Shown here in pieces: positions 53,125 to 60,147 of a stretch of 64,000 nt of DNA. The notes under the pieces are model-generated. The model was not told the origin of the DNA, did not search any database, and worked only from the letters and a program-made list of their open reading frames with translations. The DNA is from an uncultured Finegoldia sp. (GTDB lineage Bacteria; Bacillota; Clostridia; Tissierellales; Peptoniphilaceae): the NCBI RefSeq assembly GCF_900766215.1, contig NZ_CAAFUQ010000095.1, positions 1-64,000 on the forward strand. The letters are read 5' to 3'. Both the position numbers and the translations under genes were made by a program. Position 1 is the stretch's first letter; each line of letters starts with the position of its first letter.

Positions 53125-54530
53125 TGAGTATTAAAAACAAAATAATGTATTCCTTTGTATTTTTAACAAGTATTACCGCGATAATACTTGTTATATTTTC
53201 TATTTATGCTACTAAGTTTTATTATTATTCTACAATGGAAGGCGTTTTGAACAACGAAATAAGATATTCTACAAATTTGTATAGCTCTTATATGGCAGAT
53301 TATGAACTAGATGAAGTAATTGCCGAAGATAAAAACCAGTTTTACAGACAAACTGACTGCCAAGTGCAAATTTTGGACAATAATCAAGTTGTTGTATTTG
53401 ACTCAATTGCAAGTCCAAATTTGGGCGAAAAAATAGAAACATCAGATGTAGTAAGTGCAATAAATGGTCAAAGTGGAAGATACACAGGAAAAGTTAGTTA
53501 TTCTGATTCAAATATTATTTCTGTTTCTGTTCCACTTGAATCCAGGGGAAAACAAGTCGGAGTTTTAAGATATATTTCAAGTTTAAAGGAAATAGACAGG
53601 GCAATAAGAGTGAAGTCAGTATCTTTTGCTTTGTTCGGATTTTTAGTAATATTATTCAGTATTTTATTGAGCAAAATTTTAACTAAAAGCATAATCAAAC
53701 CGATAAATAGTCTTGCTAAAACTGCCGAAAAAATGGCTAAGGGTGATATGGAAGTAAGAGCAAAAGAAAATGATACAGATGAAATTGGAAGACTTGGAAT
53801 GACTTTGAATTTATTGACGGACAATATTAACAAGAAAGAACAATTGAAAAACGAATTTATTTCAAGCGTATCACATGAATTGAGAACACCGTTAACTTCT
53901 ATAAAAGGATGGGCACAAACATTAAAATATGATCCTTCAGATTTAGAAACAACAACTATGGGAATTGATATAATCGATAGCGAATGCGACAGACTTACAA
54001 ATATGGTTGAGGAGTTACTTGATTTTTCAAGATTTACTTCCGGAAGAATTTCAATAGTTAAGAGAAAACAAAATTTAATTGAATTAGCAGAACATATCAA
54101 AAACCAATTGCTTCCTAAAGTTCGTTCTAAAGGAATTGATTTGATATTAAATTATGAAAGTCCAGAACTCATCGTTACATTTGACGAAGATAGAATTAAG
54201 CAAGTTTTCATTAATATTTTAGATAATGCTATAAAATTTACTCCGGAAAAAGGAACGATAATTATTAATATTGAAAAAACGGAAAAATTTGCAGAAGTAT
54301 CTATAATAGATACAGGGATTGGAATTTCATTTGAAGAAATAGAACTCGTAACTGGAAAATTTTACAAAGGCTCTAATTCGAATTCTCATGTAGGTTTGGG
54401 GCTTTCTATTTGCGAAGAAATAGTAAAACTTCACAAGGGAGAATTGATGATTAAATCCAAATTAGATGAAGGAACTACAGTTTCGTTTACATTGCCATTA
54501 GGAGATGATGAAAATGAAAAAGACAACTAG
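53124..54530 (+). CDS. Sensor histidine kinase
   Basis: The 468-residue kinase has two membrane helices (about 8-30 and 165-185) around an extracytoplasmic sensor of about 135 residues and a HAMP domain (about 190-240). The phospho-accepting His is in SVSHELRTPLTSIKGW (about 251), and the ATPase has NILDNAIKFTPE, DTGIGIS and GLGLSICEE. The sensor reads as a small Cache-like domain. The downstream anchored protein overlaps it by 17 bases and may modulate it. Confidence 0.92.
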   Translation: MSIKNKIMYSFVFLTSITAIILVIFSIYATKFYYYSTMEGVLNNEIRYSTNLYSSYMADYELDEVIAEDKNQFYRQTDCQVQILDNNQVVVFDSIASPNLGEKIETSDVVSAINGQSGRYTGKVSYSDSNIISVSVPLESRGKQVGVLRYISSLKEIDRAIRVKSVSFALFGFLVILFSILLSKILTKSIIKPINSLAKTAEKMAKGDMEVRAKENDTDEIGRLGMTLNLLTDNINKKEQLKNEFISSVSHELRTPLTSIKGWAQTLKYDPSDLETTTMGIDIIDSECDRLTNMVEELLDFSRFTSGRISIVKRKQNLIELAEHIKNQLLPKVRSKGIDLILNYESPELIVTFDEDRIKQVFINILDNAIKFTPEKGTIIINIEKTEKFAEVSIIDTGIGISFEEIELVTGKFYKGSNSNSHVGLGLSICEEIVKLHKGELMIKSKLDEGTTVSFTLPLGDDENEKDN

Positions 54531-55986
54531 TATTTTGGTAGGTACGATAGTTTTAATTTTGTTGATTGTTTTCATACTGTTCAGAAATAAAGAACAATCT
54601 GCAGTTGAAAATATTAAAGTTCCTGAAAATAATTTATTGGTCGCAGCAGGTGTGTGGCAAATTGATAAGAAAGAAAGCTTTTCTGATTCTAAATCCAAAG
54701 TTTCAGATGAAATAGGTAAACTTTACGTCGATGAATCTATAGTTGTTTTTGGAAAAAGATTTACTATAAACCCTAAATTTTCGTCTAAATTTGTCAGTTT
54801 ACAAAATTATCTAAGTAAAAAAACAAGCGATGAAAATATAAGTAAGAAATTTTCTAAAGATAAGAAAATGGTCATTACAATTTCTGATGGCAGCAAGTTT
54901 TATCAAGATGTTGTTGTAATGGATAAAAACAATATAATTTTACCATACAACGGAGTACTTTATTATATGAAGAAAACAGAAAATAAAGTAAGTAGAACTT
55001 TTATTGAGAATTATCAGTCAACCTATGAAAGTAAATATTATGAAAATAAAGGAAACAATTTAAAAGACAAAGAAAATATTGCTCTTTTAATTGGAATCAA
55101 AAATAAAGTTGTAAGAAATGATGAAAGTGATATATCTTATATGACTATTTTATTGGATATCGACAAGAAAAATCGCGCACAGATTTATCAAACATCTGCA
55201 TTGTTTTTCCCTAGAAAAAATGGGTTCTGGACTATGGAATACAAAAAGAATGAATTTGATAATAACTATGTAGAGCAATTCTTAGCTAAGCCAGTTTATT
55301 CAGGAGATAATTCTAAAGAAAATAAAAAATTGGAATTTGACACATCTGCAGAAATAACATACCTAGGTCCAGAATATATCTCAATCATGCGAAATAAGAA
55401 TCAATTTGAATATTATTCTATATATGGTATAGATAAAATGAGCAATAATAATGAACTTAATATTGATCAAATCGGTGGTAAAGAGGCTGTAAATGTATTA
55501 AAGAATTCTATAGCAGAAGAATCAACAGATTCAAATTCCGAAATTTCTTTAAATGATAAAAATGAAGATTACAAAAATATTGGAATTGTAAGAAATTCTG
55601 GTAAATGGAATTATCAAACACAATATACATTCAAAGAAAATAATGAGATTAAGTTGAAAAATGTAATCCTCAACATCGTTTCACATTTGAATTTATCACC
55701 AGATGAATTATCTATGAATTGGCAATCTATAAAAAATTTAAAGAGCAGTGCGATAGATGCATATTCTTCTCCTGATAAGAGAATATTAATAGTTCAAACG
55801 ACAGACGAAATATTAATTTACGATTATTCTAATGATAATAAATTAATAGGAAGTATTCCAATTACGAAAGATGATTCAATTATAATGAGTGAATGGGCAA
55901 TAGGAAATTATGCCGAAATGTGGAAAAAAGAATTTCAAAACAACGACAAAATTCCATCATCATTTATTACTAACCTAAGACAATAA
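54514..55986 (+). CDS. Membrane-anchored extracytoplasmic protein encoded with a two-component system
   Basis: I do not recognise the family. The 490-residue protein has one N-terminal anchor (about 4-22, ILVGTIVLILLIVFILF) and a large outside-facing domain. There is no lipobox, no catalytic motif I can name and no second helix; the C-terminal part (SSPDKRILIVQTTDEILIYD) has beta-repeat character. It overlaps the kinase gene, so it is likely part of the same signalling unit, either sensing for or restraining the kinase, or a first output. ATG 54514 sits nine bases after TTAGGAG; two earlier ATGs overlap that site. Confidence 0.75.
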   Translation: MKKTTSILVGTIVLILLIVFILFRNKEQSAVENIKVPENNLLVAAGVWQIDKKESFSDSKSKVSDEIGKLYVDESIVVFGKRFTINPKFSSKFVSLQNYLSKKTSDENISKKFSKDKKMVITISDGSKFYQDVVVMDKNNIILPYNGVLYYMKKTENKVSRTFIENYQSTYESKYYENKGNNLKDKENIALLIGIKNKVVRNDESDISYMTILLDIDKKNRAQIYQTSALFFPRKNGFWTMEYKKNEFDNNYVEQFLAKPVYSGDNSKENKKLEFDTSAEITYLGPEYISIMRNKNQFEYYSIYGIDKMSNNNELNIDQIGGKEAVNVLKNSIAEESTDSNSEISLNDKNEDYKNIGIVRNSGKWNYQTQYTFKENNEIKLKNVILNIVSHLNLSPDELSMNWQSIKNLKSSAIDAYSSPDKRILIVQTTDEILIYDYSNDNKLIGSIPITKDDSIIMSEWAIGNYAEMWKKEFQNNDKIPSSFITNLRQ

Positions 55987-56000
55987 AATTAATCGGAACT

Positions 56001-56037
56001 AAGAAGTGGATAATCCAGAAAATTATCTACTTCTTTT
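56001..56037 (+). terminator. Terminator of the two-component operon
   Basis: A 14-bp stem with one G-U pair (AAGAAGTGGATAAT with ATTATCTACTTCTT) is followed by a T tract. Confidence 0.82.
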
Positions 56038-56080
56038 TAGATTATTTCAATAAATTGAATTTTAAAAACATTTAAAACTC

Positions 56081-56108
56081 TTTACAAATTCTTAAAATAG
56101 TGTATAAT
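56081..56108 (+). promoter_or_regulatory. Promoter of tRNA-Lys(CTT)
   Basis: TTTACA (56081-56086), a 16-base spacer and TATAAT (56103-56108), about 22 bases before the tRNA. Confidence 0.75.
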
Positions 56109-56130
56109 AATATTGTTGTGGTAAAGATAT

Positions 56131-56206
56131 GCGCCTTTAGCTCAGTTGGTAGAGCAACTGACTCTTAATCAGTGGGCCCAGGGTTCGAGTCCCTGAAGGC
56201 GCACCA
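56131..56206 (+). tRNA. tRNA-Lys (CTT)
   Basis: The acceptor pair is GCGCCTT/AAGGCGC, the anticodon loop CTCTTAA gives CTT, and CCA is encoded. A monocistronic tRNA gene with its own promoter and terminator. Confidence 0.97.
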
Positions 56207-56210
56207 TCTA

Positions 56211-56236
56211 ATCCGAGATTGACTCGGATTTTTTTA
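56211..56236 (+). terminator. Terminator of tRNA-Lys(CTT)
   Basis: A 7-bp stem ATCCGAG/CTCGGAT (56211-56217 with 56223-56229) is followed by T. Confidence 0.85.
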
Positions 56237-56274
56237 TTTTAGAAAATTAAATTATCTTAAAAGTTCAATATATA

Positions 56275-56283
56275 TGATATAAT
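56275..56283 (+). promoter_or_regulatory. Extended -10 promoter
   Basis: TGATATAAT lies about 20 bases before the start codon at 56302, with no clear -35. It would serve the small membrane protein and the HAD phosphatase. Confidence 0.5.
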
Positions 56284-56301
56284 AAAAAAAGGAGGATTAA
56301 C

Positions 56302-56685
56302 ATGAAATCAATTTTATCTGTAGTATGGAAATACAAAGGTTTTACTTTTTTGTTTTTCATATTTGTAGCTATACTAATGATTATAGTGCATTTTTTACAT
56401 AATAAATTACACAATAAACAAAAAAAATATATATTCACAACTGCTATTTTTATTTTATCAGCTGTTCTTTTTGTAATGTCGATGTTGTCAATTTTAAATA
56501 AATTTGGACTTACATTGTTAATGATGTTTACTTTTACATTTGCATCGGCTGTAATTTGCTTAGCGTATTCTTTTATTTTGGATATCGTAAATCCAATTCC
56601 TCAGAAGAAAAAAAGCTTAGAATTTCGCAATATAATTGAAAAATTTGACAGATTAGTTGAAGAATCTAGGAGTACCAAACAATGA
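56302..56685 (+). CDS. Small three-helix membrane protein of unknown function
   Basis: The 127-residue protein has three hydrophobic segments (about 14-34, 46-66 and 69-92), a lysine-rich loop after the first, and a cytoplasmic helical tail rich in charge (EFRNIIEKFDRLVEESRS). I do not recognise a family. It overlaps the HAD phosphatase start by four bases, so the two are translationally coupled. AGGAGG precedes the ATG. Confidence 0.75.
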   Translation: MKSILSVVWKYKGFTFLFFIFVAILMIIVHFLHNKLHNKQKKYIFTTAIFILSAVLFVMSMLSILNKFGLTLLMMFTFTFASAVICLAYSFILDIVNPIPQKKKSLEFRNIIEKFDRLVEESRSTKQ

Positions 56686-57407
56686 AAATAGGCGCTTTTT
56701 TTGATATTGATGGAACAATAGCTAGAGATTCACTAATGATTGAGCATTTCAAAAAATTAGTAAATTTTGAAATAATAGATCAAAAATTATACTACGAAAA
56801 AGTTTATCCAGCATACCAAAAATACGAAAAAAGAAAAATCGACTATGATGAGTATCTCGATCAATTGGTTGATGTTTATAAGTACAAGCTTAAAGGGTTT
56901 AGTAGCGAGTTTAATGAATTTATATCCAATCAAGTAATCAGCCAAGTTAAAGAGAAAGTTTACAGATATACCCGTGAGATGATAGAATTTCACAAAGAAA
57001 ATAATCATCTTATATTTTTTATTTCAGGAAGCCCTGACTTTTTGGTAAAAGAAATGGCTGAGAGTTATGGCGTAACAGAATACAGAGCATCCTTGTATTT
57101 GAAAAAATCGGGAATGTACACTGGAGAAGTGGTGCCAATGTGGGATAAAAATAGTAAAAAGGCTGTAATCGATGAAATAGTTGAACGTTATGATATGGAT
57201 GTCGATAATTCATACTGTTACGGTGATACTTCTGGTGATTTTTCTATGATTAATATGATGGGAAAACCAACAGCGATTAATCCTACAAAAGAGCTATTTG
57301 AACTTATCAGAGCAAACGAAAAAATAAATGAAAAAACCAAAATAATCATTGAAAGAAAAGATGTAATATACGATTTTCCTAAAAATGGTAAAATTTTAGA
57401 TATTTAA
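56682..57407 (+). CDS. HAD-IB family hydrolase (phosphoserine phosphatase-like)
   Basis: The 241-residue HAD enzyme has motif I AFFDIDGTIARDSL, motif II FFISGSPDFLVKEMAE and motif III/IV in SKKAVIDEI and YCYGDTSGDFSMINM. It has a helical cap between motifs I and II, as in SerB-like and lysophosphatidic-acid phosphatase-like IB members. The substrate is unknown; the coupling to a membrane protein could hint at a phospholipid, but that is a guess. Confidence 0.9.
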   Translation: MKIGAFFDIDGTIARDSLMIEHFKKLVNFEIIDQKLYYEKVYPAYQKYEKRKIDYDEYLDQLVDVYKYKLKGFSSEFNEFISNQVISQVKEKVYRYTREMIEFHKENNHLIFFISGSPDFLVKEMAESYGVTEYRASLYLKKSGMYTGEVVPMWDKNSKKAVIDEIVERYDMDVDNSYCYGDTSGDFSMINMMGKPTAINPTKELFELIRANEKINEKTKIIIERKDVIYDFPKNGKILDI

Positions 57408-57420
57408 GAAGCGTAACAGA

Positions 57421-57450
57421 CTCTCTTCACAGTTGTGAGGAGAGTTTTTT
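57421..57450 (+). terminator. Terminator of the HAD hydrolase gene
   Basis: A 10-base stem (57421-57430 with 57435-57444, one mismatch) with loop AGTT is followed by T6. Confidence 0.85.
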
Positions 57451-57458
57451 ATATGCAA

Positions 57459-57494
57459 AGACCACAGAAGAATTTTGAAGTTCATCTGTGGTCT
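57459..57494 (-). terminator. Hairpin downstream of the sortase gene
   Basis: A perfect 10-bp stem AGACCACAGA/TCTGTGGTCT lies just after the sortase stop on the minus strand. A short T stretch follows, so it is probably its terminator. Confidence 0.6.
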
Positions 57495-57505
57495 AAATTT
57501 TTGTT

Positions 57506-58177
57506 CTAATTTTGTTTGAAATAATTTTTGTCGTATTTAAAAGATCTAACAAGTTTTCCTATTTGGAATACTCTGTTATTAGGATCATTTGGCATATCAC
57601 ATGTCATCAAAGAAAGAATAGGTTTATTATCATAATTTTCAATTCTATCGTCTTCTAACATGTAAAACGCATACGAGTCAGTAACTTTTCTATCTACGAT
57701 TTCATATTCGTAGATGTTCTTCTTATCTGTAATGTAAACTTTGGTACCTTTAGTTAAATCATACACTTTACTAAACAAAGAGCCATTTCTTTTCATGTAG
57801 TGACCTGTTAGTGTGTAATTTTTTTCTCCCATTTTTTGATTTTCTTTCATTGTGGCTGCACCACTTAATAAGTGTTCATCAGTTACTCCACGATGAATAG
57901 GTAAACTCAAATTATAATCAGGGATAATAATTTGTCCAATAACATTTTCTCCGCTTATAGCTGTAAAATTAAACAACGATGTAGTTGTGCTAATGGAGTT
58001 TACAGCGTCAAAGTCGTTTTTGAATTCCTTTTTGTTGTTTTGTTCCATTTCTGTGGATGATATATCTTTACTTATATCATTTTCACTATAATAGGTAGGT
58101 ATTAATCTGGCTGCGAAATATAAAGCAAATAGCAGAATACCTATCGTCATTAAAAAAATTCCAAATTTCTTTCTCAT
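57506..58177 (-). CDS. Class A-like sortase
   Basis: A membrane transpeptidase of 223 residues that attaches surface proteins to the wall. It has an N-terminal anchor (about 5-25), a polar linker and the sortase barrel. The catalytic triad is visible: His in LTGHYMKRNGSLF (about 124), Cys in LSLMTCD (about 193) and Arg in PNNRVFQIG (about 202). Start ATG 58177 lies six bases after AGAGG; an ATG two codons upstream would be flush with that site. No LPXTG substrate gene is next to it, so it probably acts on dispersed substrates. Confidence 0.92.
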   Translation of the reverse strand: MRKKFGIFLMTIGILLFALYFAARLIPTYYSENDISKDISSTEMEQNNKKEFKNDFDAVNSISTTTSLFNFTAISGENVIGQIIIPDYNLSLPIHRGVTDEHLLSGAATMKENQKMGEKNYTLTGHYMKRNGSLFSKVYDLTKGTKVYITDKKNIYEYEIVDRKVTDSYAFYMLEDDRIENYDNKPILSLMTCDMPNDPNNRVFQIGKLVRSFKYDKNYFKQN

Positions 58178-58311
58178 ATTCATCCTCTTTAATTTTTATT
58201 ACGTAGAGTATTTTAACATATATTTAAATTTTAGTAAATATCAATAAGAACGTATATTCAGAACGTATAAAAACATTGAAAGCATCATATATAAAAGATA
58301 TTATTAATGTA

Positions 58312-58337
58312 GTGGAATGAAAGTGGAACAAAGTGGA
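58312..58337 (+). promoter_or_regulatory. MraZ operator repeats
   Basis: Three direct GTGGA repeats at 58312, 58323 and 58333 (spacing 11 and 10 bases) lie just before mraZ. MraZ binds TGGGN-type repeats at about 10-bp period before its own gene. The third repeat overlaps the ribosome-binding site GGAGGG. Confidence 0.7.
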
Positions 58338-58344
58338 GGGAAAA

Positions 58345-58776
58345 ATGTTTATTAATGAATATTTTCATAGTATTGACTCAAAAGGTCGCGTTATTATGCC
58401 CTCAAAGTTTAGGGATGAAATAGGAGAAGAATTCTACATTACAAAAGGTATGGATGAATGTCTTTTCGTATATCCTGTATCTGCTTTTATCCAAATGACT
58501 GAAAAGCTTAATAAATTGTCATTAACTAGAAGACAAGCAAGAGCGTTTTCAAGGGTGTTTTTTGCTGGTGCTAGTAACCAGGAAATTGATAAACAAGGAA
58601 GGTTTTTGATTCCGCAATCCTTGAGAAACTATGCAGATATCAAAAAAGAAGTTGCCATTATTGGAGTATCCAATCGTATCGAAATATGGGATAAGGAAAA
58701 ATGGGAACAATACTCTAATGATTCTTCATTAAACTATGACGATTTAGCTGATGATTTAAATGATCTTGATTTGTAG
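58345..58776 (+). CDS. mraZ: Transcriptional regulator MraZ
   Basis: The 143-residue AbrB-like regulator of the division/cell wall cluster has two swapped-hairpin repeats (DSKGRVIMPSKFR near 10 and DKQGRFLIPQSLR near 85). It forms rings that bind the repeats upstream of its own gene. I chose ATG 58345, four bases after GGAGGG; the in-frame GTG twelve bases earlier is part of an operator repeat. It heads the cluster and is followed eight bases later by rsmH. Confidence 0.95.
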   Translation: MFINEYFHSIDSKGRVIMPSKFRDEIGEEFYITKGMDECLFVYPVSAFIQMTEKLNKLSLTRRQARAFSRVFFAGASNQEIDKQGRFLIPQSLRNYADIKKEVAIIGVSNRIEIWDKEKWEQYSNDSSLNYDDLADDLNDLDL

Positions 58777-58783
58777 GTGAATT

Positions 58784-59722
58784 ATGGAATTCAAACATGT
58801 GCCAATTTTATTAAATGAATGCATCGAAAATTTGAATATTAGAGACGGTAAAATTTATGTGGATTGCACTGTTGGAGGCGCTGGACATTCCAGAGAAATT
58901 GCAAAAAGAATTGGGAACGGAAAGCTAATTTGCTTTGACCAAGATGAAGACGCATTAACAGTGGCGAAAGAACGCTTAAAAGAACATGGAGATAAGGTTA
59001 TCTTTATAAAGGATAATTTTAAAAATATAAAAAGTGATTTACAAAATATAGGAATTGGAAAAGTTGATGGAATATTAATGGATATAGGTGTTAGTTCTTA
59101 TCAAATCGATGTAGATAGTAGAGGATTTTCTTATATGCACGATGCTGTTTTGGATATGAGAATGGATCAATCTAATCCGATTAGTGCCAAGGATATTGTC
59201 AACACGTATTCACAAGAAGATTTGGAAAATATTATTTTCAAATATTCAGAAGAAAAATGGGCTAAAAGAATTGCTGAATTTATATGCAATGAAAGAGAAG
59301 TCAAACCTATTAATACTACTTTTGAATTAGTAGAAGTCATTGAAAAAGCGATTCCTAAAAAAGTAAGAATGAATCAAAAAGGCCACAGCGCAAAGAAAAC
59401 TTTTCAAGCAATTAGAATTGAAGTTAATAAAGAATTAGACGTTTTAGAACAAGCAGTTGGAGATTGTATAGATTTATTGAATCCTGAAGGTAGAATTTGC
59501 ATAATAACGTTTCATTCTTTGGAGGATAAAATTTGCAAAGATATTTTCAAACAAAGACAAAAAGGTTGTATATGTCCTCCAGAAATTCCAGTATGTGTTT
59601 GCAATCATAAGCCTGAAATTAAGATTATTACTAGAAAGCCAATAGAGCCTTCAACAGAAGAATTAAAACAAAATTCTAGGGCTAGAAGTGCAAAGTTAAG
59701 AGTAGCTGAAAAGATTATTTGA
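58784..59722 (+). CDS. rsmH: 16S rRNA m4C1402 methyltransferase RsmH (MraW)
   Basis: The 312-residue SAM-dependent enzyme methylates N4 of C1402 in 16S rRNA. It starts FKHVPILLNECIENL, with the SAM loop VDCTVGGAGHSREIA, ILMDIGVSSYQID with the acidic pocket, and the C-terminal ITFHSLEDKICK motif. Always found beside mraZ in the dcw cluster. Confidence 0.96.
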   Translation: MEFKHVPILLNECIENLNIRDGKIYVDCTVGGAGHSREIAKRIGNGKLICFDQDEDALTVAKERLKEHGDKVIFIKDNFKNIKSDLQNIGIGKVDGILMDIGVSSYQIDVDSRGFSYMHDAVLDMRMDQSNPISAKDIVNTYSQEDLENIIFKYSEEKWAKRIAEFICNEREVKPINTTFELVEVIEKAIPKKVRMNQKGHSAKKTFQAIRIEVNKELDVLEQAVGDCIDLLNPEGRICIITFHSLEDKICKDIFKQRQKGCICPPEIPVCVCNHKPEIKIITRKPIEPSTEELKQNSRARSAKLRVAEKII

Positions 59723-59757
59723 TAATTATATGATTTGATTAATAAATGGAGACAAAA

Positions 59758-60147
59758 ATGGGTAATGCACAAAGAAAAATTGAAGTTTTTCCACAGTATG
59801 TAGAAAAAAAAGAATTTGAAGTAAAAAAAATTGAACAAACAAAAAAATTAAATAGACCTAGTAGAAAAACAAATCTTTTTTCTACTTTTAATAAAGTGAT
59901 GATATGCGTGGTTATTTGTTTATCCATTTTGGTGATGAATCGTTATTCTAAGATTCAAAGCATGTCCAGTGAATTAAAAGAAGTAAAAAATCAAGTAATG
60001 CTTACAGAAGGCAACCGAGATGTGATAAAATCTAATATAGAAAGTAAATTAACTAATAAAAATATTGAAGAAATAGCAAAAAATAATTTGGGTATGCAAT
60101 TTCCTGAAAATGCTCAAATTATGTACTTAAAATTAGAGGAAAAATAA
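59758..60147 (+). CDS. ftsL: FtsL-like septum protein
   Basis: The 129-residue bitopic protein has a basic cytoplasmic N terminus, one membrane helix (about 41-60, VMICVVICLSILVMNRY) and a periplasmic coiled-coil (SKIQSMSSELKEVKNQVM). The tail NNLGMQFPENAQIMYL is typical of FtsL/DivIC. I chose ATG 59758, which GGAG precedes by about six bases, over an ATG four codons upstream that overlaps that site. It shares one base with the PBP gene. Confidence 0.85.
   Translation: MGNAQRKIEVFPQYVEKKEFEVKKIEQTKKLNRPSRKTNLFSTFNKVMICVVICLSILVMNRYSKIQSMSSELKEVKNQVMLTEGNRDVIKSNIESKLTNKNIEEIAKNNLGMQFPENAQIMYLKLEEK

Noticed and set aside
53498..54100. A 200-codon frame antisense to the histidine kinase
   Set aside because: The plus strand encodes a full kinase with all motifs; the antisense frame has no ribosome site and no recognisable domain.
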